A stretch of 64,000 bases of DNA from Thalassospira profundimaris. Lineage in GTDB: Bacteria > Pseudomonadota > Alphaproteobacteria > Rhodospirillales > Thalassospiraceae. Location of the stretch: NCBI RefSeq assembly GCF_003326675.1, contig NZ_JPWF01000005.1, positions 186,001-250,000 on the forward strand. The letters run 5' to 3'. Both the position numbers and the translations under genes were made by a program. Position 1 is the first letter of the stretch. The number at the start of each line of letters is the position of its first letter. The notes beneath the pieces are model-generated. The model had not been told where the DNA came from. It was given only the letters and a program-made list of their open reading frames with translations, and did not search any database. Positions 9,363 to 18,736 of this stretch are shown here, piece by piece.

Positions 9363-10478
9363 GTGCCGAAAATGACAAGAAGCGAACTGCATGCGCTTCA
9401 GGATCAACAACTTGGACATGCGCATGTCCATCATCACAGCCATCATGACCACCATCATCATCATGAACCGGTCGATGAAGGCCGATATGCCGGTGATACA
9501 CGCGAAGAAGTCGACCGGATGCGCCGCAATATTCTGGTCGGTCTTGGCATGTTGCCACTTGCGGGAATGGTCCTTAATCCGACCAAACAGGCCTGGGCAT
9601 TGTCAAACGAGGTCAATATTCGCGAAGATGGTCGGTATCGATATATCTCGTCGAATGCGATCCCTGATCATGCCACGGGCAGTTTCCCGAACCGCAGCAA
9701 TCCGAATTCGATCAAGGCGCAGTCCCTTGAATTTCGTTTGCCGTTGAACCCGGTTCGAACCGGGCGGTTTGCACCGATTGATCACTTGTCATTCGGGGTG
9801 GCCGTAAACGGGGTGCCGTTTGATCCCTATACTGCCGAATTCTGGCAACGCGATCGTCAGTCCGGTTGGCGTTACGAGGCGATTTCTCCGACCCTTGATC
9901 TGGGGCTTGATCAAAATAACGCCCATGTGCAGCCCGATGGTACCTATCATTATCACGGCGTGCCCAAGGGCCTGATTACAAGCTGGTCACCCAGCCAGCA
10001 TTCCATTCGCATCGGTTTTGCCGCCGACGGTTTCCCGATCTATGCAATGTTTGGTTATACCAACCCGAACGATCCGGGATCACCGGTGACGGCATTGCGC
10101 AGTTCATGGCGGGTCAAAAATGGCACGCGGTCCGGTGGCCCCGGTGGCAAATATGATGGAACATATGGCGAGGATTTCGAATTTGTGCCCGGTCTTGGCG
10201 ATCTGGACGAGGCCAATGGCCGCGAAACCGTCACCCCCGAATATCCACAAGGAACCTATGCCTATTTCGTGACGGAAAGCTTCCCGTTCATTCCCCGTCT
10301 GCTGGCGGGGGCCGGCGATCAAAGCTTTGCCAAAATGCCTGGCGGGATGATGCCTGGTGGCAATGGTGGTCCTGGCGGCGGCGGTCCCGGTGGTGGTGGA
10401 CCAGATGGTCGACGTGGGCCGCCACCCGGTGGTGGTTTCCCGGGTCAGCGTCCACCGTTCGGGCAGCCGCCCCGGTGA
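9363..10478 (+). CDS. YHYH-domain protein with His-rich N-terminus and Gly/Pro-rich tail
   Basis: I start at GTG 9363, which follows GGGGAAAG; an earlier GTG at 9306 lies inside the inverted repeat and has no ribosome site. The 371-residue product begins with a cytoplasm-like leader carrying HAHVHHHSHHDHHHHHEP, then RRNILVGLGMLPLAGMVL, which looks like a membrane anchor or Tat-like signal. The body contains the YHYH-domain motif TYHYHGVPKGLI plus DHLSFGVAVNGVPFDP and GFAADGFPIYAMFGY. The last 45 residues are low-complexity Gly/Pro/Arg. The domain's biochemical role is not established. The His cluster suggests metal binding, and the neighbouring ATM1-type exporter fits that, but this is inference. 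Confidence 0.8.
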   Translation: MPKMTRSELHALQDQQLGHAHVHHHSHHDHHHHHEPVDEGRYAGDTREEVDRMRRNILVGLGMLPLAGMVLNPTKQAWALSNEVNIREDGRYRYISSNAIPDHATGSFPNRSNPNSIKAQSLEFRLPLNPVRTGRFAPIDHLSFGVAVNGVPFDPYTAEFWQRDRQSGWRYEAISPTLDLGLDQNNAHVQPDGTYHYHGVPKGLITSWSPSQHSIRIGFAADGFPIYAMFGYTNPNDPGSPVTALRSSWRVKNGTRSGGPGGKYDGTYGEDFEFVPGLGDLDEANGRETVTPEYPQGTYAYFVTESFPFIPRLLAGAGDQSFAKMPGGMMPGGNGGPGGGGPGGGGPDGRRGPPPGGGFPGQRPPFGQPPR

Positions 10479-10538
10479 TGGCGTGAATTCAGGTTAAGGA
10501 TAAAAGCGGCGCTTTGGCTATGGCGCTCCTTTTTTCTT

Positions 10539-11495
10539 TTAGTTCAGCGGCCCAAAGACACTTGTCGCATCAAGCAACCACAAGGCGGTACTGATGGTGA
10601 TAAATGACAGGGAGGTCGCCATCATAAGCGATGCGGCACAAAGGCCTTCGTGGCCATAGCGCTGCCCGAAAATCGGATAGATGCTCAGCATCGGGGAACA
10701 GGCGAAGGCAACGCAGGCAATGCGCAAAGTCGGGTCAATTTCCGGTAGGAAATAAATCAGGACAAAGACGGCAATCGGATGCAGCAAAAGCTTGGCACTG
10801 ACGATGCGTGCCATATCGGTACGCAAACCTTTAAGTTTTAAGCCGACTAACCCGCCACCGATGACAAACAGGGCAACCGGCCCGGACGCCGATGCCAGCA
10901 TGTCGATCACTTTGAAAATCGGACCGGGCAGGGTGACACCGGAAAGCGAAATCACCAATCCGATGAGAATGCCAAGAATGATCGGGTTTCGTCCCAGATT
11001 GATAAATGCCTTGCCGAGAACCTGCATCCGGCTTTGGCCATTATTCTGGGCGCTGTCCCCAAGGACGAGAACAAGGGGCATCATCACAAGGTTTTCAATG
11101 AGAACGCACAGGGCAAGTGCAATTTCGGCGGTCGGGCCCAGAACCTGTGACACAACCGGATAACCGACAAAGCCACTGTTGCACATCGACATGCCAAGAC
11201 CTTGCAGGGTGGCGTTTGCCTGTCCCTTACCGGCGACTTTCAATGCGTATAGATAACCAAACCCGAACAGTAAAAGTGACCCGCTGCCATAGGCCAGAAG
11301 ATAAACCGGTTCGATGACCTCGGCCAGATCACGTTGGGCCAGCGCCCTGATCAACAGGCAAGGTAGCGCAAAGTTCATCACAAAGGCGCTCATGCCACGG
11401 GTGATGCTTTGCGGGACAATGTTGCGTTGAACGGCAAAATATCCGATTGCGATAATCATGAAGATCGGTGACGTGATCGCCAGAATATCAAGCAT
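10539..11495 (-). CDS. AEC (auxin efflux carrier) family transporter
   Basis: A 318-residue integral membrane protein with about ten hydrophobic segments in two groups separated by a hydrophilic loop near the middle (SAQNNGQSRMQVLGKAF). The pattern AFVMNFALPCLLIRALA near the start and CNSGFVGYPVVSQVLG, with the helix-breaking Asn/Gly/Pro residues, are characteristic of the AEC/PIN-like fold. Bacterial members include malonate and other carboxylate carriers; the substrate is unknown here. It is convergent with the YHYH gene and divergent from the DUF4269 gene, with no metabolic partner adjacent. Confidence 0.85.
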   Translation of the reverse strand: MLDILAITSPIFMIIAIGYFAVQRNIVPQSITRGMSAFVMNFALPCLLIRALAQRDLAEVIEPVYLLAYGSGSLLLFGFGYLYALKVAGKGQANATLQGLGMSMCNSGFVGYPVVSQVLGPTAEIALALCVLIENLVMMPLVLVLGDSAQNNGQSRMQVLGKAFINLGRNPIILGILIGLVISLSGVTLPGPIFKVIDMLASASGPVALFVIGGGLVGLKLKGLRTDMARIVSAKLLLHPIAVFVLIYFLPEIDPTLRIACVAFACSPMLSIYPIFGQRYGHEGLCAASLMMATSLSFITISTALWLLDATSVFGPLN

Positions 11496-11617
11496 AGGGT
11501 TTACGGGCTTTCTGGTTGGTACGCGTTTGGATGCGCGTAGATGGCAGGTGCAGAAGCAATTGGAATGCCTGCAACAATCAGATATCTACGCAAAGGTCTG
11601 TCGGGTCAAGAAACGGA

Positions 11618-12244
11618 ATGGTTTTGTCAATGAACCAAACAGTAATGGATTGGTCGCATGGTTTGAGTGCTGCGGATTTTCGTGGTCTTGACCGGCTGGG
11701 AAAGGCATCCGCACGCGGCTTGGCTGCTGCTGGCATCGTTCGGAAGTACCGTATTCTCGACCTTCTGGCGGATTTTGATCCGGTGATCGCCGGGACATTG
11801 CCGATCGCGATTGATACTGCAACGTCGGACATCGACATTCTGTGTCACGTAACTGATCTGGAAACTTTCAGGGAGTTTTGCCAAGGTCAGTTTGGCACAT
11901 TTGACCAGTTTTCCTGTCATGAACGATCAGCGACGGCCAATGTCGGGGCGGCTGTGGTGGTGAATTTTGTCTGTGATGATTTACCAATCGAGATATTTGC
12001 AACCAACCATCCAAGCACCGCGCAATACGGGTTCATTCATATGCTGGTCGAAGCCCGTATTCTGGCCCTTATGGGGGGCGGGTTTGCAGATGAAGTCCGT
12101 GCGCTTAAAGAAAGCGGCATTAAAACGGAACCGGCTTTTGCCCGGTTGCTGGAAATATCGGGAGACCCCTATATCGCACTGGCAGAGATGATCGACCTGT
12201 CGCCTGATCAGTTGGCGGCAAAGTTACATGTCACGCGTGATTGA
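11618..12244 (+). CDS. DUF4269 protein (nucleotidyltransferase-like)
   Basis: The product resembles DUF4269 proteins: ILDLLADFDPVIAGTLPIAIDTATSDIDILCHV near the start, including the DIDIL acidic pair seen in nucleotidyltransferase folds, then CDDLPIEIFATNHPSTAQYGFIHMLVEARIL. The start is uncertain. ATG 11618 follows AAGAAACGGA and gives 208 residues; ATG 11630 would give 204. The frame extends upstream but those codons look non-coding. Function is unknown; the family is sometimes compared with MNT/GrpB-like transferases. It lies between AEC and GAF-GGDEF genes with no obvious partner and no space for a separate terminator before the convergent neighbour. Confidence 0.78.
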   Translation: MVLSMNQTVMDWSHGLSAADFRGLDRLGKASARGLAAAGIVRKYRILDLLADFDPVIAGTLPIAIDTATSDIDILCHVTDLETFREFCQGQFGTFDQFSCHERSATANVGAAVVVNFVCDDLPIEIFATNHPSTAQYGFIHMLVEARILALMGGGFADEVRALKESGIKTEPAFARLLEISGDPYIALAEMIDLSPDQLAAKLHVTRD

Positions 12245-12250
12245 GTGATG

Positions 12251-13321
12251 TTACGCGGTTTCTGCCGGGACCGGCAGGGCGCGATAAACCACATTCTCGA
12301 TCCCCTCGGACTTGGCCTGTTCCATTGCTGCGGCGGCAAATTCAAGGATTTCGTTTGATTTGAAATGCTGTTTGGCTTCGGGTTCGGCCCAGGTTGCCCC
12401 GACGCTGACCGTAATGCGGACCGGATCGCCGTTCATGTCGGTAAAGCGGCATTGTTCGCGCACGGTATCGCACAGTTTGAAGCCCAGAAAACTTGTCTGT
12501 TCCTGACGAACATTGGGCATCAAACAGGCAAAGCCGCATTCATCAACCCGCCCGACAACATCACGGTCGCGAAGCGACGACTTGGTTGCCGATGCAATGG
12601 CCTGGACAATCCGCTTAAGGGTATCATTGCCATAGGTGCTGGCAAGGCGTTCATGGTCATCAATTTCAAACCGATAGATCGCAATCGTACTATGCTTCAG
12701 GCGGGCATTGATCAATTCGCGATGTAGGAATTCTCGCATCCCGACATCGTTCCACGTCCGGGTTTCCGGATCGATCAGCATGTCATGCTTGGCCGGATCA
12801 AGATCATCCAGAACCTGTTGCGGGGTTCGAGACCCGTAACGAAGCGCAATTGCTGTTTCTGCCCAGTGCCCAAGGTCTTCAAGGATTTGAAGATCCTCTT
12901 GGCTGAACTGCCGGGTTTGGGTGTCGACCACGCACAAGGCACCGATCTTGTAGCCGTCCGGATTGCTTAGCGGCACGCCTGCATAGGCCCGCACATTCGG
13001 GATGCCGGTGACAAGCGGATTGTCATGGAAACGTTCATCCTGCTGGGCGTCTTCAACGACAAAGGCCGTGTCGCCGAGGATCACGTGGCCACAAAAAGAG
13101 ATATCGCGCGGCGTTTCCGAGCTTGGCTGATTGATATTGGACTTGAAGAATTGTCGATCATTATCAAGCAGCGAAATCGCAACGATTTCCGAGCCAAAAA
13201 TACGCTGGGCAACACGGGTGATACGATCAAGTTCGGGATCGGCAACGCTGGTCAGAATGCCCATGCTTTCAAGCGACTTCTGTCGGGCTGTTTCGTTTTC
13301 CGGCAGCTCGGCTTTTTTCAT
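12251..13321 (-). CDS. GAF domain protein with degenerate GGDEF domain
   Basis: The 356-residue cytoplasmic protein has an N-terminal GAF domain (about 25-165; FCGHVILGDTAFVVEDAQQDERFHDNPLV and VRAYAGVPLSNPDGYKIGALCVVD are typical) and a C-terminal GGDEF-like domain (about 180-345). The active-site segment that should read R-[YF]-GG[DE]EF is RVDECGF, so both glycines of the signature are lost. Catalytic diguanylate cyclase activity is therefore doubtful; a receptor or regulatory role is more likely. No membrane segment is seen. Neighbours give no pathway clue. Confidence 0.88.
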   Translation of the reverse strand: MKKAELPENETARQKSLESMGILTSVADPELDRITRVAQRIFGSEIVAISLLDNDRQFFKSNINQPSSETPRDISFCGHVILGDTAFVVEDAQQDERFHDNPLVTGIPNVRAYAGVPLSNPDGYKIGALCVVDTQTRQFSQEDLQILEDLGHWAETAIALRYGSRTPQQVLDDLDPAKHDMLIDPETRTWNDVGMREFLHRELINARLKHSTIAIYRFEIDDHERLASTYGNDTLKRIVQAIASATKSSLRDRDVVGRVDECGFACLMPNVRQEQTSFLGFKLCDTVREQCRFTDMNGDPVRITVSVGATWAEPEAKQHFKSNEILEFAAAAMEQAKSEGIENVVYRALPVPAETA

Positions 13322-13402
13322 GCGACCATATCCCCGGTTGATCAGGTTCCTTGCGGCGGGAATATTAGTTGTTTCTGGCGGTCGATCAAGTTGGCTTTTG
13401 TT

Positions 13403-13852
13403 CTAGGCTTTCAGGCAAACCTGATCTCCAACCGAAAGTTGGCCGCTTTCAATCACGCGACAGGTAATGCCGCCGCGCCAGTCGGGTGTCATCGCATCTT
13501 TCAGGCCCGGTGCCGCTTCGTCCATGCGGGTGCAGGGATCGGTTTCGCCGGTCACTTCAAATGTAACCGTGCCGATGGTGATCTTGCTGCCTTTTTCGCG
13601 GGGCAGATCAATGCCACGCACCAAAAGGTTGGCCCGTCTGGTGGTCCATGAAAGGTCGGGCCTTGCAATATCATTGATCGCCGCCTGCCAGCCTTCTTCG
13701 GCCAGAATGGTGACCTGACGGCGGCGCAATTTGCCCCGAAAGTCACCATCCACGCCAAGCTCGGTGGTGACGGTGACCTGTTCCAGCGTTTCCATCGGGG
13801 CGCGGGATTTTGATTTGCGGGCAATCCCGATCAGTTCGGCATTCTGTGCCAT
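13403..13852 (-). CDS. MOSC-domain protein
   Basis: A 149-residue stand-alone MOSC domain, related to the C-terminal domain of molybdenum cofactor sulfurase and to YiiM-type proteins. The motif ETDPCTRMDEA contains the conserved cysteine thought to carry sulfur or bind the cofactor, and GLKDAMTPDWRGGITCRVIESGQLSVGD is the usual end of the domain. The start ATG at 13852 has GAGGGCC before it. Role is probably in handling sulfur or molybdenum cofactor or detoxifying N-hydroxylated compounds; the precise substrate is unknown. It sits downstream of nadB on the same strand with a hairpin between. Confidence 0.88.
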   Translation of the reverse strand: MAQNAELIGIARKSKSRAPMETLEQVTVTTELGVDGDFRGKLRRRQVTILAEEGWQAAINDIARPDLSWTTRRANLLVRGIDLPREKGSKITIGTVTFEVTGETDPCTRMDEAAPGLKDAMTPDWRGGITCRVIESGQLSVGDQVCLKA

Positions 13853-13876
13853 GGCGGCCCTCTATGACAGATGAAC

Positions 13877-13895
13877 GGGGACCTGAAAGGTCCCC
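13877..13895 (-). repeat. Short GC-rich hairpin between nadB and the MOSC gene
   Basis: GGGGACCT-GAA-AGGTCCCC forms a perfect 8-bp stem with a 3-base loop, 20 bases after the nadB stop. No run of T follows on the minus strand, so it is not a classical intrinsic terminator, but it may attenuate read-through or protect the nadB message. Confidence 0.5.
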
Positions 13896-13914
13896 TGTGA
13901 TTTGTGAATTCCGG

Positions 13915-15561
13915 TCAGGTTTTCCACTGACCGGAAATAACCCAGCGTCCGGCAAAGTTTTCGGGCACCAGAATGGTCTGGCGCGGCGATCCGCTTTGAT
14001 CAAGTTCCGGATAATCGGTGGTGTAATGAAGCCCGCGGCTTTCGCGACGCCACAAGGCCGATTGAATGATCAGTTTGGCCACCACCGACAGGTTACGCAG
14101 TTCCAGAAGATCATTGGTAACGCGGAAATTGCCGTAATATTCGTCGATCTCGGACAATAGCAAATCAACGCGGTGCTGGGCACGCTGCACGCGTTTTGTC
14201 GTGCGGACAATGCCGACAAAGTCCCACATCACGTTGCGAAGCTGTTCCCAGTTATGGGCAACAAGGACTTCTTCATCGGAATCAGTGATGCCGGTTTCAT
14301 CCCAATCGGGGATCGGTTTGAAATGATCCTCGACCGGCAGGGCATCGATAATGTCATTGGCCGCGGCTTCGCCAAACACCAGACATTCCAGAAGCGAGTT
14401 GGATGCAAGACGGTTCGCACCATGAAGGCCCGTGCCTGCACATTCGCCGATGGCATAAAGCCCGGTCAGATCGGTACGTCCGCGCAGATCGGTCAGAACC
14501 CCGCCACAGGTATAGTGAGCGGCCGGAACAACCGGGATCGGCTGCTTGGTCATATCGATGCCATAACCAAGGCAGGTCTCGTAAACGGTCGGGAAATGTT
14601 CCTTGATGAAATCCGCACCCTTGTGGGTGATATCAAGGTAAACACAATCTGCACCAAGACGTTTCATTTCATGGTCAATGGCGCGTGCAACAATGTCACG
14701 CGGGGCCAGCTCACCCCGTTCGTCAAACCGGTTCATGAAACGTGTGCCATCAGGCAGCAACAGTTTGCCGCCTTCACCTCGAACCGCTTCGGTGATCAGG
14801 AATGATTTGGCCTGCGGATGATACAGACAGGTCGGGTGGAACTGGCTGAACTCCATGTTCATCACCCGGCAGCCTGCACGCCATGCCATGGCGATACCAT
14901 CGCCGGTCGATCCATCCGGGTTGGATGTGAAACGGTAAACTTTGCTGGCACCGCCGGTCGCAAGAATGACCGTACGGGCGTTAAAGGATTTTACCTTGCC
15001 GGTTTCCAGATCAAGCGCATAGGCACCGATACAACGGCGGCCTTCGCCCCCGAATTTGCGATCAGTGACAAGATCAATCGCAAGATAGTTTTCAAAAATC
15101 TTGATGTTCGGATGATTGACCGCCTGGCTTTGCAAGGTGGTCTGAACCGCCCGCCCTGTCGCGTCGGCTGCGTGGACGATACGGCGGTGGCTGTGGCCAC
15201 CTTCACGCGTCAGGTGAAATGGCTGGCTGTTGTCGCCGTCCGGATCGCGGGTCAGCTGAATACCAAGTTCATCCAGCCATGCAATGGCGCGCGGCGCATT
15301 GGTGGCAACAAATTCAACGGTTTCGCGTTTGCAAAGATCAGCACCGGCAATCAGCGTATCACGGACGTGATTTTCGATGCTGTCGGTCGCGTCAAGCACG
15401 GCGGCAATGCCACCCTGTGCCCAGTTGGTGGAGCCGTCATCGATCTTTCCCTTGGAAAGAACGGCGACTTTTACATGCGGGGCAAGTTTGAGGGCAGTGG
15501 ACAGACCCGCCGCACCACTTCCGATGACAAGCACATCATAATGGAAAGAATTTTCGGACAT
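13915..15561 (-). CDS. nadB: L-aspartate oxidase NadB
   Basis: NadB oxidises aspartate to iminoaspartate, the first step of de novo NAD synthesis, using FAD. The 548-residue length fits. The FAD dinucleotide fold is [15 protein letters not shown] near residues 10-24; [45 protein letters not shown] and [28 protein letters not shown] are typical of the fumarate reductase/NadB flavoprotein group. A helical C-terminal domain follows. nadA and nadC, which usually accompany it, are not in the window. Succinate dehydrogenase flavoprotein is the main alternative, but the [24 protein letters not shown] segment fits NadB. Confidence 0.95.
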   Translation of the reverse strand: MSENSFHYDVLVIGSGAAGLSTALKLAPHVKVAVLSKGKIDDGSTNWAQGGIAAVLDATDSIENHVRDTLIAGADLCKRETVEFVATNAPRAIAWLDELGIQLTRDPDGDNSQPFHLTREGGHSHRRIVHAADATGRAVQTTLQSQAVNHPNIKIFENYLAIDLVTDRKFGGEGRRCIGAYALDLETGKVKSFNARTVILATGGASKVYRFTSNPDGSTGDGIAMAWRAGCRVMNMEFSQFHPTCLYHPQAKSFLITEAVRGEGGKLLLPDGTRFMNRFDERGELAPRDIVARAIDHEMKRLGADCVYLDITHKGADFIKEHFPTVYETCLGYGIDMTKQPIPVVPAAHYTCGGVLTDLRGRTDLTGLYAIGECAGTGLHGANRLASNSLLECLVFGEAAANDIIDALPVEDHFKPIPDWDETGITDSDEEVLVAHNWEQLRNVMWDFVGIVRTTKRVQRAQHRVDLLLSEIDEYYGNFRVTNDLLELRNLSVVAKLIIQSALWRRESRGLHYTTDYPELDQSGSPRQTILVPENFAGRWVISGQWKT

Positions 15562-15796
15562 TTTATCCCATCACTTTCGGGCGGTGCCAGATGGCGGAAC
15601 TGGCGCGGTGGCGTCATCATCCGGCTCCGAACAGATGGCGCAGAATAGGACTGCTTTTCGCCAATCTCAAACATATTTGTCTGAAATAGTGTGACGAATA
15701 AGGATATCGGTAAAACTACGGAAGGGGATGGTTGCATTATTTCCCGACCGTGACAGATAAAAAAGAACCATTCATCACCGATCAGGGGAGGTCGCG

Positions 15797-16207
15797 GTGA
15801 ACGCACAATCAGATACGAAAACCGACTATTGCGGTGGCTGCCATTGCGGCGCTGTGCGCTATGAAATCAATGGTCCGGTTAATGACACGGTGATGTGTCA
15901 TTGCAATCTGTGTCGCAAATTGCACGGACATGTCAGTTCCTATGCCCGGTTTAACCGGCATGATCTGGTTCTGATCCGCGATGACGGATTGCGCTGGTAT
16001 CGGCTGTCTGAAAAAACCGATCGTGGTTTTTGCAAGGAATGCGGCACCGGCTTGTTCTGGCGTCCGGTGCGCGCCGATCATATGGCTGTTACGCCCGGCA
16101 CCCTTGATGATAGCGCTAACATCAAGACAGGCGGCCAGATTTTCTGTGCGGACAAGGGTGACTATTACCCGATTGATCCGGCGATCAGGGACCTTGATCA
16201 ATCCTGA
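15797..16207 (+). CDS. GFA (CENP-V/glutathione-dependent formaldehyde-activating) family protein
   Basis: A 136-residue zinc protein of the GFA/CENP-V fold. Cysteines are arranged as GGCHCGAVRYE near the start, MCHCNLCRKLHG in the middle, and FCKECGTGLFWRP towards the end, matching the two zinc sites of the family. Start is GTG 15797 with GGGGAG upstream. Although named for formaldehyde activation, most members have no proven activity, so no reaction is claimed. The last ten bases overlap the convergent RlmM-like gene. Confidence 0.88.
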   Translation: MNAQSDTKTDYCGGCHCGAVRYEINGPVNDTVMCHCNLCRKLHGHVSSYARFNRHDLVLIRDDGLRWYRLSEKTDRGFCKECGTGLFWRPVRADHMAVTPGTLDDSANIKTGGQIFCADKGDYYPIDPAIRDLDQS

Positions 16208-17172
16208 TCGGTAACGCCGGGCACCTTCAACCAGGTCAGTTCGTGCTTGTTGTTATAAAGATGCACGACCTTTGATCCGGGGATGTCGGCAAACTGGGTA
16301 ATTGCGGAATAATCCGTATCGCCCTGCAATTTGATGGTGCAGATAAAATTGGTCGCCATGCCTGCATCCATCCACTGATTGACCAGTGTGAACAGGCGAT
16401 CCGGATAGCAAATGACATCCGAGCAAAGCCATTCGATATAGCCGACTTCTTCCGGGTTCAGGCCAAATGCGCTTTCCTGACGGAAATCAACGCGCGGAAG
16501 GTTGGCGATCTTGGGATCAAGTCGGGCCTTGTCGATGGAAATCACATCGGTGCCAAATTCATGCAGAACCCAGGTCCAGCCGCCGGGGCTTCCGCCCAGA
16601 TCCATGGTCCGGTCACCGGCCTGCGGATAGGCGCCAAGCCGGGTGAAGGCTTCCCAAAGTTTCAGATAGGCGCGGTTTGGCGGGGTGATCTTGTCTTCTT
16701 CAAACTCGACTTCACCATTTTTCCACTGGCTTGAACAATCCGCCGATGCAATGATCGTATCAGGATCAATCAGTGTCCATGAACCAAGTGGCGCGGTCGG
16801 GGCCGGTTCGCCAAATACCTGACGCTTGGCCGAAACATGGGGAAGATTTGCCTCGATCAGCTTGGCACGGGAAAAATGATCAAACTTGAACATTGCCCAG
16901 TTGCGCTGATTGAATTTCAGGATTTTGGCGGCACCCTTGATCGACGGAATGGCAATTCTGACCGGATTGCGCCAGACATTCTGAGCCCAGAAGACACGCC
17001 GTTCCGGACCGGGTGCGAACATCAACCGGTCATGGCGTTCAATCACATCGCCAAGTTCATTGAACAACTGTTCCTCAAACCCGACAGGGGCAAGGTAGCC
17101 GGTGGCATCCATGGGTTCAATGACGGCATCAATGCCGTCCGGGGTGTCGAATGTCTGTGTGTTTGTCATCAT
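16198..17172 (-). CDS. RlmM-like SAM-dependent methyltransferase (FtsJ fold)
   Basis: The 324-residue protein resembles RlmM (YgdE), which methylates the 2'-OH of C2498 in 23S rRNA. The SAM-binding motif DLGGSPGGWTWVL is near residue 196, followed by VISIDKARLDP, WLCSDVICYPDRLFTLVNQW and IKLQG, parallel to the order of motifs in RlmM, and the end VVHLYNNKHELTWLKVP resembles its RNA-strand end. The N-terminal part is shorter and less clear than E. coli RlmM, so substrate specificity is uncertain. It is convergent with the GFA gene and read in the same direction as the phytase-like gene beyond the terminator at 17202-17237. Confidence 0.82.
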   Translation of the reverse strand: MMTNTQTFDTPDGIDAVIEPMDATGYLAPVGFEEQLFNELGDVIERHDRLMFAPGPERRVFWAQNVWRNPVRIAIPSIKGAAKILKFNQRNWAMFKFDHFSRAKLIEANLPHVSAKRQVFGEPAPTAPLGSWTLIDPDTIIASADCSSQWKNGEVEFEEDKITPPNRAYLKLWEAFTRLGAYPQAGDRTMDLGGSPGGWTWVLHEFGTDVISIDKARLDPKIANLPRVDFRQESAFGLNPEEVGYIEWLCSDVICYPDRLFTLVNQWMDAGMATNFICTIKLQGDTDYSAITQFADIPGSKVVHLYNNKHELTWLKVPGVTDQD

Positions 17173-17201
17173 GGGCCTGCTTTTACGCCCATTTCAGGCA
17201 A

Positions 17202-17237
17202 TAAAAAAGCGGGAAAGCTGCATAACAGCTTTCCCGC
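17202..17237 (-). terminator. Intrinsic terminator of the phytase-like gene
   Basis: On the minus strand a 12-bp perfect stem (GCGGGAAAGCTG / CAGCTTTCCCGC) with a 5-base loop is followed by TTTTTT. It starts 30 bases after the stop at 17267. Confidence 0.92.
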
Positions 17238-17266
17238 AGTGATGTGCCAGGTCAAAAGGTGGCAAA

Positions 17267-18568
17267 TCAGAATTTGTCGGCCTGAACCAGACCTTCGATC
17301 AGGATGACCTTGGTCGGGTCGCCCTTGATGCCGAAATCGTTGTCATTGATCATGGCAAGCGCGCCATTGCCCATGATGGCAAGACCTTCAAGCTTGTTCG
17401 GTGCTTCCGGGTAATCGGCACTGTCAAAGCGCAGGGTCTTGTTCACAGCAACCAGATCAATCTTGGAAAGATCGTTTTCCTGTTCCAGCGACGGGCTGGT
17501 GGACATGTCATCCCAGCGGGTCGCAAGAATGTTGGTTGCACCATCAAGCTTGATTTCATGCAGCTTGGTGGTCTTGTCGGTGCGTTCCAGAACCAGAAGG
17601 CGGTCATTGCCAAGGGCAAGAACCTCGGAGATGCGCGGGGCATTCTGTTTCTTGGACGGATCGTTGCGGAAGGTCTGCGGATCATCAAGCTGATAGATAT
17701 ATTCGCCGGTCAGCTTCTCTGCCACGCGGTCATAAACGAACAGGCGGGTGTTCTTGGCGGCCTTGTAGGCATCGGCATTCGGGTTTGCAAGCGGGTTCTG
17801 AACCATGAAATACAGCTTGGTTTCGTCTGGCGAAACGGCCATGGATTCAATGCCACGGTTGGTCTGACGGGTGACCAGAATGGCCGGAAGACCGCCCGAT
17901 ACCTTATAGGCCGCACCTTCGAAATCCTTTTCCGAACCGGCCGGGACAATACGTTCGTTTACAGTGCCATCAGCTGCAACATGCAAAACGGACGGGCCGT
18001 TTTCTTCACCGATCCAGTATGAACCGTCTGCCAGACGAATGATGCCTTCGGCATCGATCGAAGACACCGACTGTTCAAGCGGATTGCCGTTTGCATCAAC
18101 CGGCTTTTCGGTTTTGGCAACGGTCAGTTTGTTGGTCAGGCCGGTCAGCGGAACACCGTTCTGATCCTTGATGGTGATGACGTCCTTGATGTCAAAGCTA
18201 CCATCGTCATTAAGGAAGATGGTGTAGATTGACGGCGAGTAATCCGGGGTCGGATAGATACGGACTTTTTTGCCTTTGCAAACGACGTCTTCGGCAACAC
18301 CAAGAACGTCCTGAACGTCACCACAAACAAAGTTCGGACCGCGGTCGGAAACGGCATAGAACATGTTGGCAGGATCACCCGGGCGACGATATGCACCAGA
18401 ACCTAGACCAACGGTCAGGTCACGGGCCTTGCCGCCATCAACCATCACGGTTGAAAGATTGTTGATCGCGCTTTTGGTTTCAAAAACCTTGGCCTCGCCT
18501 GCCATCGCCGAGCTGGCAAGAAGCAATGCGGCAAAGCCGGCAATACCAGCTGCAAACGTCCGTTTCAT
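17267..18568 (-). CDS. Exported esterase-like-activity-of-phytase domain protein
   Basis: I start at ATG 18568 (433 residues), which has GGGGGA upstream and opens with a clear signal peptide, MKRTFAAGIAGFAALLLASS, cut after AMA. An in-frame start at 18622 would place extra residues before the signal. The body is the 'esterase-like activity of phytase' type beta-propeller: DLTVGLGSGAYR, FYAVSDRGPNF, DAEGIIRLADGSYWIGEENGPSVLHV, RGIESMAVSPDETKLYFMVQNP and KLEGLAIMGNGALAMINDNDFG are its repeated signatures. It is predicted periplasmic. Whether it cleaves phosphoesters is not known; a role in phosphate or phosphoester scavenging is a guess. It is transcribed alone, bounded by a strong terminator. 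Confidence 0.9.
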   Translation of the reverse strand: MKRTFAAGIAGFAALLLASSAMAGEAKVFETKSAINNLSTVMVDGGKARDLTVGLGSGAYRRPGDPANMFYAVSDRGPNFVCGDVQDVLGVAEDVVCKGKKVRIYPTPDYSPSIYTIFLNDDGSFDIKDVITIKDQNGVPLTGLTNKLTVAKTEKPVDANGNPLEQSVSSIDAEGIIRLADGSYWIGEENGPSVLHVAADGTVNERIVPAGSEKDFEGAAYKVSGGLPAILVTRQTNRGIESMAVSPDETKLYFMVQNPLANPNADAYKAAKNTRLFVYDRVAEKLTGEYIYQLDDPQTFRNDPSKKQNAPRISEVLALGNDRLLVLERTDKTTKLHEIKLDGATNILATRWDDMSTSPSLEQENDLSKIDLVAVNKTLRFDSADYPEAPNKLEGLAIMGNGALAMINDNDFGIKGDPTKVILIEGLVQADKF

Positions 18569-18736
18569 GGAATGGATCCCCCACAGAAAAATCTGAAAAA
18601 TGTACAAAAAGGCACAGCTCAAGCCCGGAAATGTTCGAGCGAACTGTGTTCCTGTTCACATTAGATGTTCTCTGTGACAGTTTGTTTGCGCTTGCGGGTC
18701 GTTTTGATGAAACCGATCAGGCGGTTAACGTTTTTT

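Noticed and set aside
10500..10538. Possible terminator between the YHYH and AEC genes
   Set aside because: There is a T run, but the preceding bases pair only over four or five positions, too weak to call.
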